From: Hahella sp. HN01
GTDB lineage: Bacteria > Pseudomonadota > Gammaproteobacteria > Pseudomonadales > Oleiphilaceae
Direction: 5' to 3'
DNA: 64,000 nt
Assembly: GCF_018986435.1 (NCBI RefSeq)
Contig: NZ_JAHMIN010000017.1
Location: forward strand, 10,191 to 74,190
Position 1 is the first letter of the stretch. Every line of letters begins with the position of its first letter. Positions 54,688 through 61,891 of the stretch are shown here, piece by piece. The notes beneath the pieces were generated by a model, which ran no database searches, had not been told where the DNA came from, and saw only the letters and a program-made list of their open reading frames with translations. The position numbers and the translations under genes were made by a program.

Positions 54688-56580
54688 TCATGACTTCCCG
54701 TCCTGAAGAGCATCTTTTTCTTTGGCGAGAACATCCCTTTTTTTGTGATCGATCCAATCGGTCACCAGTCCATCCAAAACATTTAACGGAACGGCTCCGT
54801 CACGCAATACAATATCATGGTACTCGCGAATGTCGAATTTCTCACCTAATTCCTGCTTTGCTTTTTCTCTCAGCGCCTGGAATTTGAGCATGCCAATCTT
54901 GTACGCAGTGGCCTGCCCGGGCATGACGATGTAACGCTCAATGGACCGGACCACGTCGCCGCGGGCGTTAGGCGTGCTCTCCGCCAGATAGTCGATCGCC
55001 TGCTCCCGGGTCCAGTGCTTGGCGTGAATACCCGTGTCGACCACCAGACGGCAGGCCCGCCACAGTTCCATGGACAAACGTCCAAAATCCGCATAAGGGT
55101 CTTTATAGAAACCCATTTCTTTAGGCAGCAGTTCGGAATACAGACCCCAGCCTTCGATGTAGGCGGTGTAATCGCCGAACTTGCGGAAGGTAGGCAGCTT
55201 GTCCAGCTCCTGGGAGATGGAAATCTGCATGTGGTGACCGGGAATACCCTCGTGATAGGCCAGCGCGTCCATTTCATAAATGGGCATTTCGCTCATCTTG
55301 TAGAGGTTGGCGTAATACAGGCCCGGACGATCCCCTTCCAGAGCCGGCGCTTCATAAAACGCCTTGCCCGCTTCCTGCTCCCGGAACGGCTCCACCGCTT
55401 TGACCTTCAGGTCAGCTTTAGGCAGCGTCAGGAACAGTTTGGGCAGGTTGGCTTTCATATCATCGATCAGCGCCGTGGCCTTTTGCAGATACGCCTGTTT
55501 GCCCTCTTCCGTTTCCGGGTAATAGAACTGCTTGTCCTCACGCATGAAGGCGAAAAACGCCTGCAGGTCGCCTTTGAATTTCACCTGCTGCATGATGGCG
55601 CGCATTTCATCGTGAATGCGGGCGACTTCCTTGAGGCCCAACTGATGAATCTCTTCCGCGCTCATTTCCGTCGTGGTGATGCGACGCAGAGCGTTGGCGT
55701 AGAACGCATCGCCGTCGGGGAATTTCCAGACCCCGGCTTTGTCGTCCGCGCGTTTTTCCAGGTCAGCCAGATAAGCGATCAGTTTTTCGTACGCCGGTTT
55801 CACTGACGTCAGCAACGCTTTATTGGCTTCCGCAACCAGAGCCGCCTTGCGTGCGTCGGGAATGTCGGTCGCGGCGACTTTCGCAGAGAAGTCCGCCAAC
55901 AACGCGCTGTCTTCCTCGCCGCCAAAGGGCTTGCCGGTAATGATGTTACGGCTGGACTGAATCACTTTGGGAAATACAAAACGCGGCGGGATCACGCCTT
56001 CGTCAGCCCGTAGCGCCAACTGCTCAATGAGCTGATCGAATAGCGCAGGAATGCGATTGAGACGGCTGATGTAGGCCTCCGCATCCTTGATGTTCTCGAT
56101 GCTGTGCTGATTGATCAGCAGAGAGGGCGTGTCGGAATGGGTTCCGAACATCTGGTTTACCGGGTAGTCATAATGACGCCACCGGTAGTCTGCAATCTGC
56201 GCTTCCAGTTGCTGTTGCATCAACTGATAACTCAACTGGTTGGACGGGTTAAGACGCGAAGGGTCCAGCGCCAGCAGGTCCTGCAGATCCGCCTTGGCGA
56301 TGCGCAGCGATTCCTCGGCGAACGCTTCGCTCATATCGTCCCATTTGTCGTAGTCGGTTTTGATGCCCAGATAAGACTGAAAGGTGGGACTGCGCGACAC
56401 CCAGCCTTTAAAAATACGGTCAAACAAGGCTTCCGCCTGCTGATCCGACGCTTCTGTCTGCGCCATCGCGGGTACGCTCCCTGTCTCCGCGGCCCAGGCC
56501 GCATTTGTGACAATGCCGCCGCCCAGGCTCAAGGAGGACAGCAGCACGCAGGAATACAGTTTTAACTTCGCTTTATACAT
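54688..56580 (-). CDS. Exported DUF885-family zinc metallopeptidase
   Basis: 630 residues from the ATG at 56580 (a GTG at 56598 adds six). The signal peptide ends near NAAWA/A. DUF885 features are complete: the metal motif YHEGIPGHHMQ (about residues 442-452), a distal Glu in YIEGWGLYSE, and a late MPGQATAYKIG helix. Members such as E. coli-type DUF885 proteins are carboxypeptidase-like or dipeptidase-like enzymes. Here it should act in the periplasm. Placed between a TonB system and an Opp transporter, it could trim imported peptides. Confidence 0.85.
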   Translation of the reverse strand: MYKAKLKLYSCVLLSSLSLGGGIVTNAAWAAETGSVPAMAQTEASDQQAEALFDRIFKGWVSRSPTFQSYLGIKTDYDKWDDMSEAFAEESLRIAKADLQDLLALDPSRLNPSNQLSYQLMQQQLEAQIADYRWRHYDYPVNQMFGTHSDTPSLLINQHSIENIKDAEAYISRLNRIPALFDQLIEQLALRADEGVIPPRFVFPKVIQSSRNIITGKPFGGEEDSALLADFSAKVAATDIPDARKAALVAEANKALLTSVKPAYEKLIAYLADLEKRADDKAGVWKFPDGDAFYANALRRITTTEMSAEEIHQLGLKEVARIHDEMRAIMQQVKFKGDLQAFFAFMREDKQFYYPETEEGKQAYLQKATALIDDMKANLPKLFLTLPKADLKVKAVEPFREQEAGKAFYEAPALEGDRPGLYYANLYKMSEMPIYEMDALAYHEGIPGHHMQISISQELDKLPTFRKFGDYTAYIEGWGLYSELLPKEMGFYKDPYADFGRLSMELWRACRLVVDTGIHAKHWTREQAIDYLAESTPNARGDVVRSIERYIVMPGQATAYKIGMLKFQALREKAKQELGEKFDIREYHDIVLRDGAVPLNVLDGLVTDWIDHKKRDVLAKEKDALQDGKS

Positions 56581-56671
56581 CCGTTGGTTTCCATTCACTC
56601 TTACAGACCCCGTCCTTTACCGCCTGGACGGGGCGCTCGTTGCTTAAATCGCCCGGGAGTCCGCGCCGCCT

Positions 56672-57931
56672 TTACTGCTCCGCTCCCGCGGACAGAAAGC
56701 TGATCCAGCGTTTCGCGGTAGGGGCGCTGGCGTCAAAGCGCGATGCTTCTCGCATCGTCGCCAACGCCTCCTGGGACTGCTCCAGGTTGTAGTAGGCCTG
56801 CCCTTTCAATAACAACGCCCGGCCTTTCTGCTCCTCGCTCATGTCTGTCGCAGGCGCGTTGAGCAAATCAACCAGCGCGCGATAGTCTTCGTCTTCATAC
56901 AGCTGATAAGCGAGGTCCAGTTGGGTGTCCCCGGTGACTTGTTGTTGCAGGGCGGCTTTATAAGCGTCGATGGCGCGCTTGCGTTCCCGCGCCTGACGCC
57001 AGAAGCCGGCCAGCTTGCGCAGGTTGTCGCCGTTGCTGGCGACAACGCCGCGTTGCATGCCGTCCTCCATGATTTTGCCGGCGCGTAAGGGCGCATTCTG
57101 GTAGGCGAGATAGTTGGCGAGATTCACGAACTCTTTTTCCTCCTCCAGCATATCGCGTCGGTAGGCCATTTCGAGAACGGCGACCGCCGCGGCGTCCTTT
57201 TTGAGTTGCATATACACGCCGGACAACTGCTTCCAATACTGCTTTTTCTCCGGATATGCAAGCAGCAACTCCTTGAGCACGTTGACGGCCTGATCATATT
57301 CCTTGAGTTCGTAATGGGCCGCCAGCAGCAGTTGCAGCCAGGATTCCTGCGCCTTGCCTTCCGTTGCAATGGCCTTGCGCACCACGGGTATCACCTTGGC
57401 GTATTGCTTCTGTTGGGAGTAGCAGTTGGCCAGCGCCAGATAGACAGCGGAGCCAGGCTTCTGCTTGGCCTGCTCGCTCTCCTGCAGATAGGTCTCCAGT
57501 TGCGGCGCCGCTTTCGCGAACAAGTCCTGCGCCATGTACATCTGCGCCAGGTTATAACGCAGCTCCCGGGTCAGCTCAGGCGGTAATCCCTCCACCTTGA
57601 TCGCTTCCTCGAATACCTGCATGGCTTTCGCATACTGGCTGCGGGCGGCATAGAGATAGCCCAGCGTGCGCAGGACTTCAATGTGGTCGAACTTCTTGCG
57701 CTTGCTGCGTTCTTTTTGCTCCAACAACAACGCTTCCGCATCGCCGTATTTTTCCTCGGAAATGTACTCCCTGGCCTTTACTACTTTTTTGTAGGTTTGC
57801 GGGGAGATTTCCATGCCTTCGGCGCCGCACAGCGCGGCGGCGGCCAACAGCCAAGCGGACAGACAGGTCAGTACGCCCGTGCGCAGCCGTTGTCGCGCCG
57901 AATATGAACGGGGTTTGCTCGTCATCTTCAT
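56672..57931 (-). CDS. Exported TPR-repeat protein of the TonB operon
   Basis: 419 residues from the ATG at 57931 (AGGA ahead; a GTG one codon earlier is possible). An N-terminal signal or anchor segment (TGVLTCLSAWLLAAAALCGA) is followed by about ten helical hairpins of TPR type, for example LGYLYAARSQYAKAMQVFEE and YNLEQSQEALATMREA. It starts 8 bp after the tonB stop, so it is part of the operon. TPR proteins accompany several TtpC-type TonB clusters; it probably binds a system component in the periplasm. Exact role unknown. Confidence 0.82.
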   Translation of the reverse strand: MKMTSKPRSYSARQRLRTGVLTCLSAWLLAAAALCGAEGMEISPQTYKKVVKAREYISEEKYGDAEALLLEQKERSKRKKFDHIEVLRTLGYLYAARSQYAKAMQVFEEAIKVEGLPPELTRELRYNLAQMYMAQDLFAKAAPQLETYLQESEQAKQKPGSAVYLALANCYSQQKQYAKVIPVVRKAIATEGKAQESWLQLLLAAHYELKEYDQAVNVLKELLLAYPEKKQYWKQLSGVYMQLKKDAAAVAVLEMAYRRDMLEEEKEFVNLANYLAYQNAPLRAGKIMEDGMQRGVVASNGDNLRKLAGFWRQARERKRAIDAYKAALQQQVTGDTQLDLAYQLYEDEDYRALVDLLNAPATDMSEEQKGRALLLKGQAYYNLEQSQEALATMREASRFDASAPTAKRWISFLSAGAEQ

Positions 57932-57939
57932 CACCGTTC

Positions 57940-58563
57940 CTAAAGAGTAAAGTCAATGCGTTGTCGAGCCCGTGTGGCGACGGCTTTGCCGTCCACCATG
58001 GCGGGCTTGAAGGTCCATTTGGAAATACATTGTTTGGCGGCCTTGTCGAATATCTTGCGCGGCTCCGACGCCACCACCTTGATGTCTTCCACCCGACCTT
58101 GCGCGTTGACGGTGAATTCCACTTCCACCCAGCCTTCTATCCCGGCGCGCGCCGCTTCCCGGGGAAAGTCCGGCGGGAAGGTCGCTTTACCGATGACGCC
58201 GCTGTCGCCGGCGGAGCTGGCGGCCATCCCGACCTGCCCCATCTGTCCCAGGGCCAGTCCCAGGTTGGCGTCAACCCGGGGCATGTCCACTTTGAGTTGC
58301 GGCGTCTGCGGACGTACGGCGCTCTGTGTGGTCTTCATTTCCGGCGGAGGCGGCGGACGCTTGGGAGGCGGCGGTTTCGGCAGCTCCCGCTTGCGTTCCT
58401 TGACCGGGTCTTCCTTCTGCACCCGCACGAAATCGATCATGCCGATGTCGTCCTTGTCCGCCAGTTCCTTGCCGTCGTTGTGGATCAGCTGATCCATCAG
58501 CCGAAACAACCCCAGTACGGTGATCAAGGCCAGGCCTAATGCTGCTGCGAATCTGAATTTCAT
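57940..58563 (-). CDS. tonB: Energy-transducing protein TonB
   Basis: 207 residues from the ATG at 58563 (a TTG at 58575 is in frame). One N-terminal helix (LGLALITVLGLFRLMDQL), a Pro-rich span (LPKPPPPKRPPPPPEMK), and a C-terminal TonB domain with the family feature EGWVEVEFTVNAQGRVEDIKV and W/F near the end. It is a short TonB of the type paired with TtpC/ExbB2 systems. It carries proton-motive energy to the outer-membrane receptor. It lies 18 bp downstream of exbD. Confidence 0.92.
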   Translation of the reverse strand: MKFRFAAALGLALITVLGLFRLMDQLIHNDGKELADKDDIGMIDFVRVQKEDPVKERKRELPKPPPPKRPPPPPEMKTTQSAVRPQTPQLKVDMPRVDANLGLALGQMGQVGMAASSAGDSGVIGKATFPPDFPREAARAGIEGWVEVEFTVNAQGRVEDIKVVASEPRKIFDKAAKQCISKWTFKPAMVDGKAVATRARQRIDFTL

Positions 58564-58581
58564 AACGATTTTCAACGAGGC

Positions 58582-58986
58582 CTACTTTTTCACTGCAGCG
58601 ATGGAGATGTTCTGCACCCCCGCCATCCGCACCTGATCCATCACTTCCACCACGATGCCGGAACGGGATTCCGTATCCGCCTGAATCACCACCGCGCCTT
58701 CCGGGTTTTCCGCGCGCAGACGCTCCACATTGGGACGCACCTGGGCCACTTCCACCTTGCGCTTGTCGATCCACACCGCGCCATCATCCGCGACGGCGAT
58801 CATGATGTTGCCCTTTTTCACCGTCTGCGCGGTATTGGCGCTGGGGCGGTTAACGTCAATGCCCGCTTCCTTGATGAACGAAGTGGTGACGATAAAGAAA
58901 ATCAGCATGATGAATACGATGTCGAGCATCGGCGTCATGTCGATGGCGGTGTCTTCCGACTCCGCGGAAGCATATCTTCTTCTCAT
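58582..58986 (-). CDS. exbD: Biopolymer transport protein ExbD
   Basis: 134 residues. Typical ExbD/TolR: a short cytoplasmic start, one helix with the essential Asp in IDMTPMLDIVFIMLIFFIV (D22 near the helix start), and a periplasmic domain ending VQNISIAAVKK. Together with ExbB it forms the proton-driven motor for TonB. The gap to exbB is 90 bp, the largest inside this cluster. Confidence 0.94.
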   Translation of the reverse strand: MRRRYASAESEDTAIDMTPMLDIVFIMLIFFIVTTSFIKEAGIDVNRPSANTAQTVKKGNIMIAVADDGAVWIDKRKVEVAQVRPNVERLRAENPEGAVVIQADTESRSGIVVEVMDQVRMAGVQNISIAAVKK

Positions 58987-59076
58987 TGTTCTATCCCCTG
59001 GCCCGACTCGCCGCCGGGCCGCCTCTAGTCTATATCCGCGTCTGCGTCTGTTTGCTGCGTCAATTCGTCGCAGGCG

Positions 59077-59604
59077 TTAGTGATGCTGTAATTTGTCGGT
59101 CAGCTCCCGGGTCACTTTCTGGGCGCGCTTTTCCAACTGCACGGCGAAGTAAATGCCGGACAGCGCCGCCATCATTCCCGCCATGGTGGGAATCGTCGCC
59201 TTGGAAATGCCCGACGCCATCGCCCTGGGACTGCCAGTGCCGGTGACGGCGAGCACGTCGAACACCTGCACCATGCCCACCACCGTTCCCAACAGTCCCA
59301 ACAAGGGACAGAGCGCGATCAGCGTCTTGATCAGCGGCAGCGATTGATGCGCGCTGATGGACGCCTGCGAGATCAACGCGCGGCGCACTTGCTGATTGTT
59401 CCAGGCCGCCGCCTCAACGCGTTCGCTCCATTGCAGCAAAATGCACTTCGCCTGAGCCGGAAAGCTCATGGCGAAGAAGAAGTAACGCTCCAGAATCAGC
59501 GTCCACAGCAGCACGGTCAGGGCGAAGATGGCGACCAGCACGTCGCCGCCCAGGCCCAGAAAGCGCTTAATGGACTCGATTTCGTCAAGAATGAACCAAA
59601 CCAT
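59077..59604 (-). CDS. exbB: ExbB-type motor protein (second ExbB of a TtpC system)
   Basis: 175 residues, a short ExbB2/TolQ-type protein with three helices: VLVAIFALTVLLWTLIL, LIALCPLLGLLGTVVGMVQVF and a third (TMAGMMAALSGIYFAV). The sequence GISKATIPTMAGM matches the MotA/TolQ/ExbB signature. It begins 14 bp after the TtpC-like gene and forms the inner-membrane proton channel with ExbD. Confidence 0.92.
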   Translation of the reverse strand: MVWFILDEIESIKRFLGLGGDVLVAIFALTVLLWTLILERYFFFAMSFPAQAKCILLQWSERVEAAAWNNQQVRRALISQASISAHQSLPLIKTLIALCPLLGLLGTVVGMVQVFDVLAVTGTGSPRAMASGISKATIPTMAGMMAALSGIYFAVQLEKRAQKVTRELTDKLQHH

Positions 59605-59618
59605 AATGTCAGCTCCGG

Positions 59619-60980
59619 CTAGCGCGCCGCTTCCGCTTCTTTATGCAAGGCGATAAAGCCTGCGCTCTGTTCTTCCAGGGTTTGAATCAGACGGCGACTC
59701 TTACCGTTGACGAGGGTGTGGGCGAAAACCAGCGGCACCGCCACGATCAATCCCAACATGGTGGTGACCAGCGCTTCGGAAATACCGCCCGCCATCAGTT
59801 TGGGGTCGCCGGTGCCGAACAGGGTGATAGCCTGGAAAGTGGCGATCATGCCGATGACCGTTCCCAGCAGTCCCAACAGCGGAGCCACGGAGGCGAACAG
59901 CTTGATGAAACCAACGCCCTTCTCCAGTTTGGGAGCGTTTTTCATGATCACTTCATCCAGTTTCAGCTCCAGGGTCTCGACATCCGCGTCTTTGTTGTCC
60001 TGATAGGTTTGCATGATGTCGCCCATGGGGTTGCCGCGAATCACGTCCTTGGACTTCAGCTGTTTCTTCACGCCGGACTGGATGTAACTGAGGCGCAGAT
60101 ACCCGAACAACGCCAGCAGCAGCCCCACTGCGCCCAGCGCCAGAATCACATAACCTACGGCGCCGCCCTGCTGCACTCGCTCTTCCAGGCTGGGACTCTG
60201 CACCAGCAGCGACAGGATCACGCCCCGTGAAGGGTCGATGAAGAACGGCTGATAACCGTCATTGGCGTTTTCCAGACCCGCGGCCAGCTCCAGCATGGCG
60301 CTTTCCGGCTGTCGTGAGAGCTGTTCGAATTTGCCGGTCTGGGCGGAATAGTTAAGGTATTTGCCGTCCGCGATGGCGTTGAATGTGCCGACCCGGGTGA
60401 CGCTTTTCACCGCCTGATCGCCCTCGCCGTAAACCACCGTGGCGTCGAAACGGCTGACTTCTCCCGAGGCGGTCATGGCCTGATACAGCTCAATCCAGAA
60501 CTTCTCCAGCTCATCGATGGACGGCAACGCGGTGCTCTCCGCCAATGAACTCATCAGCGCCATGCGCTCAGGGTATTGCGCCGTGACCATGGACGCCTGA
60601 AACACGCCCTTGGTGTCGTTGGCGGTCTGTCGCACCAGACCAAACATCTCGCCCAGGGAGCCTTTACGTTGCTCCAGGGTTTCCTTCAGTTCCGTCAGCT
60701 GTTTTTCGTTTTCATCGTAAGCGGTTTTCAGGTTGTCCATACGGGCCTGCTCCGCCTTCAACTCCGCCTGAGCCTTGGCCAGCAGCGCCTGGCGCTGGTC
60801 TTTCTCCGCCTTGAACTTCGCTTCGCGACTTTTGCTTTCTTTAGACTCGGTGACCCGGTCTTCCTTGATCTGCTTTAACAGCGCCTGCAGGTCTTCATTG
60901 GTGCCGGCTTTGACCGTCGTAGTCGCCAACGCCGACGCCAGAATGCAACTGAAGACAGTTATACGTTTAAGTGTTCTCAT
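59619..60980 (-). CDS. TtpC-like long MotA/TolQ/ExbB protein
   Basis: 453 residues from the ATG at 60980, which overlaps the preceding stop (TGATG); a GTG one codon earlier is possible. A signal peptide, a long N-terminal coiled coil (about 30-115, rich in K/E/A), a periplasmic domain and a C-terminal ExbB-like membrane part (about 275-445) with VAPLLGLLGTVIGMIATFQA. In Vibrio, TtpC is the extra component required by TonB2 systems to reach the outer membrane. Its pairing with DUF3450 upstream is typical. Confidence 0.9.
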   Translation of the reverse strand: MRTLKRITVFSCILASALATTTVKAGTNEDLQALLKQIKEDRVTESKESKSREAKFKAEKDQRQALLAKAQAELKAEQARMDNLKTAYDENEKQLTELKETLEQRKGSLGEMFGLVRQTANDTKGVFQASMVTAQYPERMALMSSLAESTALPSIDELEKFWIELYQAMTASGEVSRFDATVVYGEGDQAVKSVTRVGTFNAIADGKYLNYSAQTGKFEQLSRQPESAMLELAAGLENANDGYQPFFIDPSRGVILSLLVQSPSLEERVQQGGAVGYVILALGAVGLLLALFGYLRLSYIQSGVKKQLKSKDVIRGNPMGDIMQTYQDNKDADVETLELKLDEVIMKNAPKLEKGVGFIKLFASVAPLLGLLGTVIGMIATFQAITLFGTGDPKLMAGGISEALVTTMLGLIVAVPLVFAHTLVNGKSRRLIQTLEEQSAGFIALHKEAEAAR

Positions 60981-61783
60981 CACTTCGCCCTCGCAGCCAG
61001 CACAGGTAATTTAATCAACGCGGGCGGAGCCTGTTTCTTGGCGATCTTCAGCCCTTGCGACACGGCGGAGCGGTAGGTTTCCGGCAGCGCTTCCCATTGT
61101 TTTTTATCTTTGTTCCAGTGGCCGGTTTCCGCGCCATCCGGCGTTTGATACATCAACGCGATACGGCCGATACGCAGGAATTCGTAGGTTCTCAGTTGCT
61201 CGCCTTCGCCGAGGCTGGCCTTGTAGGCTTCGATGGTGCGACCGTATTCGTTCTCCACCTCGTAAGCTTCCAGAATTTTGCGGAATTTCTCTGACGTGGA
61301 CACATCAGCGCGATCCATCAAGGCGCGCAGATCCGCCACTCGCTTGCGCCGCTCGTCCATCTGGAAAGGCACATCCGCTTCCACGAACTGCTCCAGCGCC
61401 GACACCATGCGCAGCATGAGCGGAACCACTTCCGTACGCGTCTGCTCCAGGGCGGAAATCTGCGTATTAAGAGAGCTCAACTCCGCCTGTTGCGAGCTGA
61501 CGATACGCTCATTCTGATCGTTATAGGCTTTCAGGCCTTCGATCTGGCGGATGACGTTTTTGTACTCGGACAGTAATTCGTCGGACTGGTCCGCCAGTTT
61601 GTCCACCCGCGCCTGAGATTGCTGCGAGGACTGCACCATGGCGGTTTGCGCGGCGACGGACTCGCCCAGAGTATCGGCATAGGCTGGCAGGGACAGCGTC
61701 AGTCCCGCCAGGGGCGCTGCAATGAGCAGTTTGGAAATCGATCTGATCTTCATAAGTTTCAATAATCTTGCAAAAACTATCAT
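60980..61783 (-). CDS. DUF3450 periplasmic coiled-coil protein
   Basis: 267 residues. The ATG at 61783 is chosen because AGGA lies 7 bp upstream; a second Met ten codons later (61753) has no such site. Signal peptide (LLIAAPLAGLTLSLPAYA), then a coiled coil over about 50-130 and a globular end with VPLMLRMVSALEQFVEADVP and FQMDERRKRV. DUF3450 proteins are regularly encoded before TtpC/ExbB genes and are thought to belong to the TonB motor. The stop overlaps the next start, so coupling is tight. Confidence 0.88.
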   Translation of the reverse strand: MIVFARLLKLMKIRSISKLLIAAPLAGLTLSLPAYADTLGESVAAQTAMVQSSQQSQARVDKLADQSDELLSEYKNVIRQIEGLKAYNDQNERIVSSQQAELSSLNTQISALEQTRTEVVPLMLRMVSALEQFVEADVPFQMDERRKRVADLRALMDRADVSTSEKFRKILEAYEVENEYGRTIEAYKASLGEGEQLRTYEFLRIGRIALMYQTPDGAETGHWNKDKKQWEALPETYRSAVSQGLKIAKKQAPPALIKLPVLAARAK

Positions 61784-61794
61784 CGTCGGTTCCT

Positions 61795-61821
61795 GAAAAA
61801 AGCCCCGCCCGAAAGCGGGGC
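61795..61821 (-). terminator. Intrinsic terminator between the receptor and DUF3450 genes
   Basis: GCCCCGC (61802-61808) pairs with GCGGGGC (61815-61821) around CCGAAA. On the minus strand the stem is followed by six U's. It ends the receptor transcript, yet the AGGA ribosome site of DUF3450 begins almost immediately after the U-tract, so read-through would set the expression ratio. Confidence 0.88.
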
Positions 61822-61891
61822 GACTACAGGAAAACGACCGTTGTAGTCCGGCCAGGCCGCCTTGCGAACGGCTGCGCCGGCTCATCCATTA

